Assembly: GCA_905250125.1 (NCBI GenBank)
Contig: CAJNOL010001257.1
Location: 1-64,000 of the forward strand
Source of the DNA: Rotaria sordida
Taxonomy: Eukaryota > Rotifera > Eurotatoria > Philodinida > Philodinidae
Length of the DNA stretch: 64,000 nt
Direction of reading: 5' to 3'
Under the pieces are notes generated by a model. The model searched no databases and was not told the DNA's origin. It saw only the letters and a list, made by a program, of their open reading frames with translations. Below are positions 37,701 to 49,990 of this stretch, in pieces. Position 1 is the first letter of the stretch. Each line of letters opens with the position of its first letter. A program made the translations under genes and the position numbers.

Positions 37701-40700
37701 CTGATATTATCAATCATTGATGCCGTAAATGAATCGAATGTTTCAGTAAAATCGTCGAATAAAAATTGTGTTACTGGATTATTATTGGTATTATTATTAT
37801 TATTATTAGTAGTAGTAGTCGTATTCTATATAGAGAAAGAAAAAGAAAAAGGATAAAGACATTATATTGAAATCAATATATATATATATATTGTCTTTTT
37901 TTTTTTTTTTTTCTTCAATGTGTTTAAGAAAAGAGAGAGAGAACAAGCAAATATATATGATCGATCATCAATTTCTTTCTTTTTTTTTTGTTTTTCTCGT
38001 TATATTTTATGAGTTCATTCGAATCACATTCAGTTCTATTTCTATATATTTTTTTTCTGTTCTTCTTCTTGTATTTCTCGTCCCATCATCTTCCTTTCTC
38101 AATGTCAGCAGAACACATACCATAGTTCGTCGTCGTCTTTTTGTTGCAACGATTAAACACAGTTTAACATTTCTCTATGGTCTAGATATATATGTGTGTA
38201 TATATACTCTTAGCAGTTAGATCGTCGATGTCGACGAAATATGATTTGACAAGAAAAAAAAAAAAAAAAGGGAGGAGAGAACACAAACATACTGCTCATG
38301 ATTAAGTTCAGTGTTCAATTTTTTTTTTCTTCTGATTCTTTGACTAGTACTGGCACTTGAAGAAGAAGAAGAAAAAAAGTGTCAATGACGATAGCAAAAT
38401 AGATGCGAATGAATATATTATTTGAACTAGTAGCGACTGGAACAATAACACGAGAATTACGATGCCGACGACGATGTGTCTTGAAATTGGAGACAAAAGA
38501 AGAAATGCGTATATTTTTTCTTTCTGAGCACTAGAGCTGGTGCTGGTTGTCGGTGCATCATGCAGCATTCATTCTTTTCTTTTTTTTCTTCTCTTAAAAA
38601 AAAAAAGCGTATTTGTGAGTGATTTCTTTTCTGTCTCTTCTCTCGAACACACTATGATTATTATCCTCATCATCGATGTGTTTTGACTTGTTGCTTTTGC
38701 GTGTATAAAATACAGAGCTGCTTCGACTAAAAATGATGATGGTAATGGAATGATGAAGAGTAAAAACAAAAAAAAAATAAAAAAAGAAACGAATAACGTA
38801 ACCGATCAGACGTTTGCCGTGTGTTGTTACTAAAGCAAAGCAAAAAGAAACCGACAATGATGAAGAAAAACGAGTAAGTAAGAGCGTCAAAATGAAACAA
38901 ATTTTGCTAGATGGTTTGTCGATAGAGTGAAAAAAATAAGGAATAGAAGAACAAAAGAGAAAGCATTATATCGCATGGTGCAGTATTTAAGACAACAAAA
39001 AACGAGTTTGCATGTAAACTTGTTGATAAGAAGAAAAAAAAATATCACATCACATACATAAATTCAGAAGAGAATAAAAAAAAAATAAGAAATCTTGTTA
39101 AGACATACCAAAAGAAGAGAATCATTTGACGATTGATTGGTGAACATAGATGAAGGTAGGATTCTATCAACTTGTTCTATTGATGGATTATTAGTTATAG
39201 ATGAAGATCTAATAGTAAAAGATATATATATATATATAACTGAGATGTTATTTTTTTTTCTAATTTCGAAAATATCAAAAAGAAAAAAAACATAGTTGTT
39301 ACTTATTTTCTCTATGAAGATTTACTTTGTATGTTTCTAAATCAATTCCTTATTAAGAAGGATTAAATATTCTTATTAGTATTTCAATGAAAATAAAGAA
39401 AAATTTTATTAGAAGCCAGTAGAGACATTTGATTGAAGAATACAAATAATAAAATAAAACATATGTCAAATATGAGACTTTTATTTTTTTTTGGAATTCG
39501 TTTGGTTAATATGATTTTATATAATATCAATAAAGAGAATTAAGGTACATTCTAAACAAACATAGAGACCGTACGAAACTTAAAAGTCGCTCTCGAGCCG
39601 AGTTACGGAATTTTTCAACGTCAGGAAAATAATGTTTAGTTTCACGAAAAAGTTCTTCATCCGTTCCTTCTCCAGATGTTTTCTTTTTTTGGCCAAAGAG
39701 AAGCCATTTGTCGAGATATTGAATTTCTAATAAATAGTCACTTGCCACAGAAATCGAGTTTATTTTGGAAATTCAATATCTCGATAAAGAGATATTCTTT
39801 TCGGCTGAAACTTTCCGGACACTCTAAGAGTCATTGGACTTATCTATAAGTCGAAATAATATTATTCGATTTTTTTAGTAAAATGGATCGAAAATTCAGA
39901 AAAATGGTCAAAACTCGGCTTTAGAGGCCTATGGTTATAAGCCCAAACGACGAGTTACAATTCGGATAATTCCTTCGTAAGTGAAGTCGAATATTTTTTT
40001 TTGTTCGAAAGCTTGTATCTAGGGCTAGCTCTCCCTCTTGTGACCCTTTTTTTTAAAAAAAGCCTTTTTATTAACATATAAGAAAACACCTTTATAAAAA
40101 AAAGCACCATTTTTTTAGAAGTTTTTTGAGTCATAAAACTTGTCATTGCTTTTCTTCGCTTAGAAAAAAAGGTCCACGAGAGAGGCTAGTTCTAGACACA
40201 AGCTTTCAAGCAAAACAAAAATTTAAACGTATAAAATGAAGTCCCACAGAGAATTCTCTTAGCGCTACGATAGAGCTATTTTTAGTCCTTGTTTGATGAA
40301 ATGTCATGATATAGAGCTGAAAATTTTACCATAGCCATTGTTTACCAGTCCCCAACATATACTATCCATTATTCACTTCCTAGTATTCATAAATCGAAAA
40401 ATTTTATTCGCTGAAGCATCAATAGCTATTCAATATCTATTAATGTGTAGTGTTCATGTGTCACTGATGATACACTCCATCATTGAATATATGAATCCTA
40501 TTCAAAAGTTTTTATTAATTGATAAAGTATTACTCGATATATACTCCTCCCATAAGTGATGAATAAGATATATTTAATAGAACTAGAGCATATGACATCT
40601 ATAGATAAAAGGCTGTATGAATTATGTGCAGATCTTAATACTAATACAATAGAACTTCTGATTATTCTTAATTAAAACTAGTTTGAGAATTTTTTCAATA

Positions 40701-41406
40701 TCAAATATACTAGCTGAGATCTTGCTATGGATAAAGTTTCAGGTCAAAATTCGAATTCTAAAAATCTTGGATCTCTAGAAAATAAACCTTAATTAAAATA
40801 GAAGATATCTGAGGAGGGGTTTTTGTTTTTGATTACTAAACATACATTGTTCGTTCATTAGAATCATTTTGTGTAATTATTTCTGATTTAATAATATTAA
40901 TCATTGAATTAGAAGATGGATTATCTAAAAGAAAATTTTTTTTTTTGCAAAAAAAATTGATTTTATTTTCTTCTATAATATAATATTACTTGTCATCATT
41001 GATGAATTTGAAGCTGCTGCAGCAGATGCTAAACATAAGAAAAAAGAAATATATTTCATAAATAATCTTAGACACAAAAAAAAAATGAACCTTTTCGTTT
41101 TAATGCAAGTTGTTCTCTTATTTGTGCTAATGTTCGTGTTTGTTGTTGTATAGCTGGTTGTGGTTTAATAGATATTTCATTATTATCTTCATTTATTTGC
41201 ATTTCATAAGTTGGTGAAACAATTTTTTTAATTATTTGATTATTATCATTAAATTTTTGTTGTAAACGATTCGTTTTTGATATTTGCCAATCTTCATCTG
41301 TATCATCAAATTGTTGTTCATCAAGTGGAACTGATGGTGGAGGTGTTGGTTTTGAATAATTATAATTAGTTTTATCTCCTGTATTTGTACCTTTAACTAC
41401 CTTCAT
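34794..41406 (-). CDS. Asx/ASXL-like chromatin protein with C-terminal PHD finger
   Basis: Seven exons on the minus strand: 41091-41406, 40990-41028, 40846-40924, 39109-39208, 37462-37825, 35809-36384 and 34794-35335. All joins keep phase and give 671 residues. The last 40 residues form a PHD-type finger: CTCEC...[14 protein letters not shown]...LCGNCL, the form typical of Additional sex combs proteins, which bind the BAP1 deubiquitinase in Polycomb control of H2A ubiquitin. Near residue 95 an [16 protein letters not shown] block resembles the ASXL segment after the DEUBAD domain. The rest is Gln/Thr/Ser/Asn-rich, with polyQ and polyT tracts and a Lys-rich patch. The chosen ATG (41406) has an in-frame TAA seven codons upstream and no splice acceptor between, so the N-terminal HARE-HTH and DEUBAD parts are absent from this model. 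Two introns carry mobile-element copies. Confidence 0.82.
35555..35690. repeat. Partial copy of the TTAA-element family in an intron
   Basis: The segment around 35610-35680 matches the middle of the element at 59824-60550: GTCATTGAACTT, a TT...AAGAATTTAAA core and a GA.CTCTGTA end. It lies in the 473-base intron of the Asx-like gene. Only part of the family is retained. Confidence 0.5.
39690..40360. repeat. Dispersed repeats nested in an Asx-like intron
   Basis: Two repeat types are present in the 1637-base intron. At 39690-39960 there is a copy related to 27810-28210, with its own inner palindrome (GAGATATTGAATTTC ... GAAATTCAATATCTC). At about 39990-40360 there is a degenerate copy of the family at 59824-60550, recognisable by TTTTTGTTCGAAAG, GAGCTGAAAATTTTACCATAG and CCCCAACATATACT. 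Neither disrupts exons. Confidence 0.55.
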
Positions 41407-44400
41407 TTTTTTTTTGTTTTTGATTTATTTAATTAAATCAAAATCATTAATCTTCTTTTTTCTTTTTTGTCTTTTAGAATTCTTCTTCCTTTTTTCTGAG
41501 ACAATACGAATAAATAATATCATGGGTTTTCATTATAGAACCAATCAAATAAGAGGAATGTTTTTATTTGATATATTTATGCATTTTGATATATATATAT
41601 ATATAGAGGACTTGGATTGGATGAGAAATCGGAATGGTGCACATTTGACAAATGGAAGACAATTTACTAATTTTTTTAGTTTTAAGATCAATCGAAATTT
41701 TGATTTCATAGAAAATAGAGATTTATATGTTATTGAATAACCATTTCTCAAGCAACAAATATTCTGAATATATGGAATATAGAATTGAAAATATTTTATG
41801 ATAAATATTTTATCTGATCAATAATTTCGAATAGAATTTCATATGTGTTCAACTTGTTTTGTAGTATATTTCTGAAGTTTTATTTCATCGTTAAAATATT
41901 CAATTTCAATTATACAAACTAAATAGAACAAAAAAAAAATTCAATGAAAGAAATTATCTAAAATTGAGTGCGCATCAATTGATTGTTTACTCTAATATTA
42001 TCTTCTTAGTGATATAAATCCATTAGTATTACTAAATAATTCAATGTATTTATTTTATTTGTAGTATTGATATCCGTAAGAAAAAAAAATCTTTTTTTTT
42101 TTACAAAGAACAAAGATGAAATAGGAAAAAAAAACTTGAATCAACAAATTAGTTAGAGTCGTGCAAGTTTTTTTGTTCCCACAAGATATGTTAGAGTGTG
42201 CGTAAAGAAAAGACTATTCTTGTTTCCATATTACACTTCATTAATCTCAAACATTAGTCGAGGGAATCTTTTGTTTGACATGACAATACACTTTTATCTC
42301 TTTTTTGTCATACAGTAAATCGATTCATTAGACAATTCATCATCGTAAAACATTTCTATTTATTATGGAAGTTATTCTCAAGTGTAATAATTTATTAAGA
42401 CTGGATTGAACTATTTTTCTTTTCTATGTGTATACATAAGTAATAATGTAGAATAGAATAGTTAGGATTTTTTATAAATTGTTTGATGGATGCAAGATAC
42501 GTATCAGAGTGCCGGATAGCGATTTTCCGATTGAGAAGTCGAGTTGTGAATGACAGTGCAGTGTGTGATGATGTGTATATATGTGTCGGAATAGGTTTGA
42601 CTGGAAGAAGAAAACGTGTATTCTTTGTTCCAAATTCACACTCACACCTGAAAAATTCTGATGCATAGAGAATGAAATGGAAACACTAGTTACGTGAAGT
42701 TTTAATTCGAGAGAATGATCCAATGGAGAACAGTTCCAGCATGAGAAATTTTATTTATGTTTTCACGAATTGTTGTTAGACAGGTAGAAGATGATCTGGA
42801 GTTTTGGAAAACGAAATAATTTTAAGACATTCTGATATCATAAATATCCTTTAAAATTAGTAGCAGACTTGACTGGTTAAATCAAAATAAATCTGGGTGA
42901 AATGATTTGAAATTTATATATGATATTCACTATACTGGACATCTTCACAAGGATAGGAAACTGTTTATATCTGTCTCATTCTATGCTATTTATGTTAATT
43001 TTATTTAAAAAAGAATATTTCTGAGAATAAATCTTAATTAAGAAATAATGATATCGAAAAATGTCAAATTATTGTTTCAATCGATCGAAATATCAAAAAC
43101 AAAAATGGCAACACATTTCATAGAATCAAGATTGTAATTATATTGTTTTTGGAATCATGATGCTTTGGATTTGTTGCACAAGAATATAAAATCATTTTCT
43201 TTCTCAATTAGAATTTAATCAACTATTACATAAAGAGCTGTCGATACAAACCAGGTCGAAAAATAAGGGATGAAATGCTATACCACTAGGTTATTGAGTC
43301 TATTGAACAATTGTTTTGAGTCCTATACAGCCAATATGCCGAATTGCAGCGAAGATCAATTCAACTGGTAGTATTACTTACATCGATTGATATGTCTATC
43401 TATATTTCAAGTCATAACTTTGCAGTATAGGGCGTTTTACAGCTTAGCATGACACTCAAACGAATCGTATTTTCTTATATGAACCGTAATCTCATTATGA
43501 TACAACCGTATTACTGACTTCAGAATTACTGTCAGAATTCTAATTAGAATGTCAGTTCTTGACAATATCATTAGGTATGTGCAGTTTCAGTTTACTGATC
43601 ACTGATGCTTGCTTTCATTGACTATAATTTATACAGGGAGTAACATGACATCTTTTGAATGGAGTATCATCATAGGTAGGATGTTTTCATTGGATGAGAT
43701 TATATCAGCTGAATAGTTTTTTATGAGATGTTTCTTTCATAGCTGACTTTGTTCGATGCTGGCATCTGTTAGTGAAGGAGGAAAGTATCCTTTGACTATT
43801 ACCACATAATATGAAAGAGCTATAATAGAAGGACGGCACTTCTATATTAATACAAGAAGTAGATGTTATGTATTTCTTTGAAGTTGTCCTTATCATTTAA
43901 AGTTATAGATTATACTTTCAGGAAAGGCCGATGTGCTCATTCCATTTTTTTTTACGTTCATAGTTAGAAGTCAACGTGAAAAAGGTGAAAACCGTTGATC
44001 TTTACATCAGTGTTTACATTGACACTGTAAAATCCTACCCATTATTGTTAATGTAGTGTGTTCTACTTGTAGAATAATAATTCCGGAATTGAATCTACAT
44101 TGTGATTTTAATTCGAAACTTTGTAGTTTTGAAAAAAGAAATTATTCTTCTTATCTTTACTCATGATTTCTTTTATCATCAATATATCTAGATTTTAGTT
44201 TGATTGATTTCAGAACATGATCTATAATAATTACATATGGTTATCAGAAGAGAAAATCGATCAATAATTATATCAGATGAGACGCAGAGAATAGTATCTT
44301 TTGTATTCAGAAAATATGTCATTAATTATTAGGGAGATAGCTAAAGCAGCAGGTCGTCGTTCGTAGTAAAATTTTCTCTACTTTTTTCCTTAGCAGAAAT

Positions 44401-44977
44401 GAAAAGAAAAACGAGTTATATTACTATTTTGAATGGGTTTCGAAAATCGATTTTTTCTTTAACCATAACCTCTGCAGTCAAGAATAAGTCACCATCTTCT
44501 CACTGGTTTCCTGGATTCAGTATTGCTTTGAACGTACAAGTTTTTGTAAATCTTTATTTTTCATAGATTGCAAAAATAAACTATACATCTATCCTAAAAT
44601 ATTCCATATGCAATTGGATAGAACGTAAAATGTGATTTCGAATAATAAAAGGCATGTCCTTTAATCATGAAAAACGAATGACTAATGGTCAAAATATAAT
44701 AGATGATATTCATTATATCACATATGATATTTTATTCTTCTCAATATATTTAAGAAATTAATTAAAGAATAATTATATGACTTCTTATACAAATCTTTTT
44801 TGTGTACACAAAACAATAAAAATTAGACTAGATTGCAATCGATTCTTTTTTTTTCCGTTTAAAAAGTATGTAAAAAGAAAATAATGAATGATTTTAACAA
44901 ACATATATCATAGACATGTTTCTGATCTACTCAAAAATCAATTATATTGACAAATTGATTTTCTTTTTTTTTTTTAG
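41407..44977. other. Region between the divergent Asx-like and PIP-kinase genes
   Basis: About 3.5 kb that should contain both promoters. No extra gene is supported. The frames at 41414, 41545, 42472, 42483 and 43705 are low complexity or overlapping shadows. I looked here for N-terminal exons of either gene and found none I could defend. Confidence 0.45.
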
Positions 44978-45102
44978 GTCAACCACGTTTCGTTTTATTT
45001 GATTCATTGAAGCGTGACACTCATTGGCTGTATATTACTACTAAAATTGAAGAAAAGAAAACATGGCAACCAGTAATAGTAAAATATGTGAAGGCTTATT
45101 AA
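44978..45102 (+). CDS. Coding-like exon overlapping the PIP-kinase start in another frame
   Basis: Behind a strong acceptor (twelve T then AG at 44976-44977) a frame runs from 44980 to TAA at 45100: RFVLFDSLKR, DTHWLYITTKI and WQPVIVKYVKAY look like real protein. The PIP-kinase frame continues where this one ends (LNIDLSERFDLHVGSYVK). A one-base loss in the TATTAA region near 45098 would explain both. Alternatives are a sequencing error, or an upstream gene's last exon overlapping the kinase start. The upstream exons were not found. Confidence 0.45.
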
Positions 45103-46616
45103 ACATAGATTTATCGGAGCGATTTGATCTACATGTTGGATCTTATGTAAAATCTTCACTAAATTTACGTTATATTAATTCAAAAACTTCAACTATTGGA
45201 CGAGCATTACGTCAAGCTATTGTTGATTTAATTGATCATATAACATATAAATTTAATGAATATACAGGAAATGATGGAACTATTCTTGGTACAGAAAATC
45301 GTTCCTATCATTCACGTCAATATACATTCAATATTAAAGAAGATAATAATGAATTTTCTGAATTAAATGGTAATGATGATAAAATAAATATTGAAATAAG
45401 TTCATTAGCACCAACTGTTTTCTATCAATTTCGTGAAGATATTGGTATATCAAATGAAAATTTTCGTCAATCATTTTTTAAAAATTCTTTAAAAGATTTT
45501 ACAAATCCAGGTAAAAGTGGTTCATTAATGTATAAAACATTTGATGATTTATTTATTTTAAAAACATTACGACAACATGAAGCACGTTTATTACTTCAAA
45601 TTTTAAATGGTTACCATTTACAATTTCGACAACGTTCAACTATATTCAATCGTTATATTGGATTATATTTAATGCGTTTACAAACATCATTATCAACTAT
45701 GACGATTTATGTTGTTGTTATGGCTAATGCTTTTACACCATCATTAAAAATTAATGAAATATTTGATTTAAAAGGTTCAAAAATAAAACGAAAAACAACT
45801 GGTTATTTATCTACAGAGAAATTTTATAAATTAAAAGATATAAATTTTATGGATTTATATCCCGATGGTATACTTATACCAACAAATATTTATCATAAAT
45901 TAAAAATGATTGTTGCTAATGATACAAAAGCTTTGAAAAATTTGAATATAACAGATTTTTCATTTATACTTGGTATAAGACATTTAGATATGTCCGAATC
46001 ACAAATGTTAGATCGTCAACAACTAACAGGAATTACAGCTCTTCTTCGTGCAACTAATAATCTTGCAATAAATCAAACAGAAAATCCTGTTGTCGTTGTT
46101 TCACCATCAAATCGTGAAAACGATATAACATCTTCAGAAAATTCTTATTTGAAACCATTAGAAATGCTCAATGAAAAAATCGATATGAACGTATATTATA
46201 ATAATGATTCAATTGCTTATGAAACTTTACCTATTCCCGGTATCATCAATGGAACTAATAAACGTGTTTATATATATTTAGCTTTGATTGATATGCTTCA
46301 AACATTTGATCATTTTAAATATATTGATCAAACACTTCGAAAACTTACTGATCATAATAGACATCTTGAATATTCTGTTATTGAATCTAATGAATATGAA
46401 CAACGTTTTAATCAATTTTTATTTGAAAATATTTTTATTGATGCTGCTGATGATTTTCCATGGGCTATAACTGATGTTAGTGAAGCTGTTGCAGATATTA
46501 ACAATGAAATGACTAAAAATAAGAAAATTAAAAAACAAAAGAAAAAACATACTCATAAACATCCTCATTCAATTGAAAAGGCAAATTCGGATCCTGTTCG
46601 TGAAGATCATTTCTAA
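45063..46616 (+). CDS. Divergent phosphatidylinositol-phosphate kinase (PIP5K-like)
   Basis: A 517-codon exon with the PIPK catalytic fold, which phosphorylates phosphoinositides at membranes to make PI(4,5)P2. Visible parts: NPGKSGSLMYKT (phosphate loop, 148-159), catalytic Lys167 in FILKTL, FDLKGSKIKR (234-243), TDFSFILGIR (297-306; most relatives have MDYSLL), and YLALIDMLQ with metal-binding Asp410 (relatives: GIIDILQ). After it come a Y..RF..F segment and a Lys/His-rich tail. The G loop is PIP5K-like, but overall divergence prevents a firm type I or II call. The ATG at 45063 may not be the true start: a coding-like stretch in another frame, 44980-45099, ends just inside this ORF (see the entry at 44978). 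AATAAA lies at 46700. Confidence 0.85.
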   Translation: MATSNSKICEGLLNIDLSERFDLHVGSYVKSSLNLRYINSKTSTIGRALRQAIVDLIDHITYKFNEYTGNDGTILGTENRSYHSRQYTFNIKEDNNEFSELNGNDDKINIEISSLAPTVFYQFREDIGISNENFRQSFFKNSLKDFTNPGKSGSLMYKTFDDLFILKTLRQHEARLLLQILNGYHLQFRQRSTIFNRYIGLYLMRLQTSLSTMTIYVVVMANAFTPSLKINEIFDLKGSKIKRKTTGYLSTEKFYKLKDINFMDLYPDGILIPTNIYHKLKMIVANDTKALKNLNITDFSFILGIRHLDMSESQMLDRQQLTGITALLRATNNLAINQTENPVVVVSPSNRENDITSSENSYLKPLEMLNEKIDMNVYYNNDSIAYETLPIPGIINGTNKRVYIYLALIDMLQTFDHFKYIDQTLRKLTDHNRHLEYSVIESNEYEQRFNQFLFENIFIDAADDFPWAITDVSEAVADINNEMTKNKKIKKQKKKHTHKHPHSIEKANSDPVREDHF

Positions 46617-48394
46617 TTTTCTTTCTCTCTATATACTATATATAGATTATATAATTCTTTGGGAAATTTACTAACTCACTAATTTTAACTAAGATGTATA
46701 ATAAAAATTTTATGCTAACAATGGAATGTTAAATATCTTTCTGATAAGTTCTTTTATTTATTCAATAATCCTTTCTGTACATATTGAATATATACTTTGA
46801 TAAATAAATTCAACCATACTTTTAATCAATATTAATATAAGAATTTAAATTTATACTAATAAATCAATGTAAACAGAAGTATGAAATACATAGAATCATA
46901 GATGGGTGGTTATATATAATACACTGTCGTCAATTAGGAGAGCATAAAAGTGGTGGTACTGATGAGGAGTGATCCCTCTCCTGACACCCTTTACAAAGTT
47001 TTACAGAGAATCGATCATTTCTCTATGATAGTATTACAACAAATCGTTTTCTGAGTTGTAGAGACTTTTGTCCAATTTTTTATTGATTGTTCATTGCAAT
47101 CACATCAAAAACTAGGATTTCTAGAAATATATCTTGATAAATTTTGGAATATAAAATCGTTTTTCTTTTGTTCTAACAAAAACCCATGTAATGATGAATC
47201 AAAAATAGAATTGAATGTTATTATTTCATCTTGTTTATCATCATCTGAGTCAAAACTTTTCACAACATCTTTTGACATTTTCAGATTTTAGGAGACTGAG
47301 TCCACTGTGATGAAAATTCCCAAGATTAAAATAAACAATGTAAAACAATCGATCAAACGACATAGATAAAGTTAGCACCTGATTTGAATAACAACTACAG
47401 AATTCATTCGCTCAGGATGCATTCCAGATTTTCTTCTCTGGATTCCAAGTAGAATTCGACATGCTCTATCTACTAACAGCGAGAAAAAGATCTGGAACAC
47501 ATGCTGGAGAAATCAGTGTTGGAATTACTAAAAATTTCATGTGATTCTTTCATTGGCTAAAACATCTCTGCAATGGACAACAAATATACCAGCTGAGACA
47601 TAATGATTGCAATATCTAGTATTTTACAAATGTCTCAGCACGGACAAATCGTATAATCATGGTTTTCTTTAAAAGAATGGTAATGAGAAATAATCCTATC
47701 GAGTGAGTTTGATGAGTTTTTTTTTAATAAGTCTAAAAGTGAAGCACTGTGTGATGATGCAATGTTCCATTATTCTAATGGAGGAAAAAATTAGAAGAAA
47801 GCTATTTTTTAACTTTGTTTTCATTTTTACTGCTCTCAGAATATTGAAACATTTCACCACCACCACACAGTACTTCGCTTTTAGCCTTATAAAAAAAAAA
47901 TCATCGTACTAACTGGATAAGATTTCGCATTACTATTCTTGTAGAAGATATTACAGAGCATCATTCACAAAAAAAAATCAAGGTTATACGATTTATCTGT
48001 GCTGAGATATTTGCAAAATACTAGATGTTGCAATCATTATTCCTCACCCGATATAAAGCAAAATCTAGAAAAAAGATTAAATGATCGACACCTTAAAAGA
48101 TTTTCTTTATATTCAACAAAATGTCTTTATCTAGTTCTCCTCATTTATCAACAATTACAACATTATCATCAATTATTATTTTCTAATTCTAATTCTATTC
48201 CTACTGAACTTTTTCATTCATGAAACAAATTGTTAAATATGTAATTGAATATTTGTTTATACATCAACTACCGGTACTCGAAATATGATTGCTCATTCAT
48301 GTGTTAACAATTTATCCAATATAATTGATGAGTGACTGAAAGGTGGGCCATTATTTTTGAAGAAAAACCTGTGGACTAGCTTTCTTTGATCTAG
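46617..48394. other. Intergenic, no gene seen
   Basis: AT-rich sequence downstream of the kinase. The frames at 47094, 47703 and 47999 show no motifs. The last (47999-48223) has mildly coding-like composition and might belong to the relic that follows. Confidence 0.45.
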
Positions 48395-48833
48395 AATAGT
48401 CAATTAAAACATCTGAATGGTACACTTCAAGTTGAAGGTAATATACAAAAAAGAAATTTTTCTTTAAATTTGAATAGATCTTCAGCTGAATTTGATATTG
48501 GTTTACAAGATATTTCTGTTTTTCCAGATGAATCACTTACTTATATTAGAATGTATTTTTATAAAAGGTCGAACCGATAATCAAATCTTTTGGTCATTTA
48601 ATAGTGACTTATTCTTAATTGATAATGAGCGTATTAAAATATCAAAAATTTGCTCGATGGCTAAATTAATTATAAATGAATGTCAGTTAACTGTTGAAAG
48701 ACATTATCAGGCAGAATTTAACAATAAAACAAGCAACATTTGTTTGCAAAGAGAACGTCTTGGAAAAGATTGGCAAAATGATATCGATCCGATCGCGATA
48801 CTGTCACATCATATTGAAATGAAAAGCTTCTGA
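48395..48833 (+). pseudogene. Frameshifted relic of an unknown gene
   Basis: One frame is open from 48395 to TAA 48578 with protein-like sequence (GTLQVEGNIQKR, FDIGLQDISVFPDESLTYIR). The +1 frame then continues with similar quality to TGA 48831 (DNQIFWSFNSDLFLIDNERI, INECQLTVERHYQAEF). A single frameshift near 48560-48580 would connect them. The family is not recognised and the flanks contain no other exons I can support. Confidence 0.35.
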
Positions 48834-49429
48834 TGCTACAATTCGTACCGTAATAAACATGCCTTGATAGTCCCACGAACTTAATTATGATAATCATAAG
48901 GTGTCTGTGTTTTTCTTGAAAAAATGACGATAAGTATGTAGAGTATCGTCTCTATTTTGTAATAACCGACATCTTTGTCGTTGTGACCTCATGTTTCTTT
49001 TGATCACTATGTTTATCTTTGATTTTTAAGAAGCACTAAACATCTCTTTGCTGTTAAAATTTTTTAAATAACTTCATGTTAGAGTATTAACTTCCCATAG
49101 AAATATTTACCTAGAAAACTTTCGCTTATATGGGTGACTATGTGATTCCTTATTCTCCATTACTTGACATAGACTCAAACGTTTTTTTAAATGCACAATC
49201 AGCAGTCACTTAGACTCAGAAAATCGCTACAAAATCTGCTTAAAAAAATCCGTCCACTGTTCCTTTGAAAGTCACAATGTAGCCGTACTTCTTTTTGAAA
49301 ACAATTAACTTCTCAGTGAACCATTGTTGACACAGGTAGCTCACAAACATGTAATACATCCTTAGAACTAAAACACATTTCATCGAGTATGTAAAGTGGT
49401 GCTCGGATTACCAAAGGGTTATTGCATCT
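48834..49429. other. Intergenic, no gene seen
   Basis: AT-rich sequence with no coding-like frames and no recognisable RNA. Confidence 0.45.
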
Positions 49430-49990
49430 GTGAATGCCTCTTCATTTCTCGTCAAAAGTCGATCTCAGTCCAGAAACGTTCAAATGGCACCAAATTTTCA
49501 AGATATCTTGAGACTGCTGTAGGAAAGCTATGGTAAAATTTTCAGCTCGATATCATGATGTTTGAGAGAGATATTGACCAAACAAGAATCAACATAGCTC
49601 ATTTGGCAACGCGGATTTCTATGTCCGGGCTCATTCTATATCTTTAATTTTTTTTGTTTGCAAGAGCATGTCAGGATTCAGGGCACCACAAAGTCCTTTT
49701 TTTTAAATTCTTACTTTTTAAGCGGAAAGAAGGAATCACAAGTTCAATAACTCAAACGATCCTTAAAAAAAGGGTACTGTTTCTATAAAGATCTTTTCTT
49801 ATATGATAATAAAAAAGCGTATTTGAAAAAAAAAGGACTCTGTGGTATCCTGCATCCCAACATGTTCTTTTCAACAAAAGAAATTTAAATATATAACATG
49901 AACCTGTACGGAGAAATTTGGGTTGCATTTTCGACAAATCATGAACTGAGAAAAAGCGAAGAAGATTTTCGATTGTTTTCAAAAAGCAGC
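49430..49990. repeat. Diverged copy of the TTAA-flanked element family
   Basis: Aligns in reverse orientation to the element at 59824-60550. Shared blocks: TCGATCTCAGTCCA, GGTAAAATTTTCAGCTCGATA, TAGCTCATTTGGCAA, CCGGGCTCATTC and the AGTCCTTTTTTTT / AAAAAAGGACTCTGTG inverted pair. The ends are eroded and no TTAA border is visible. Confidence 0.6.

Noticed and set aside
37867-38890. Several small ORFs in the Asx-like intron
   Set aside because: They derive from polypyrimidine, GAAGAA and AT tracts on either strand, with no conserved motif, and sit in an intron of a phase-consistent gene.
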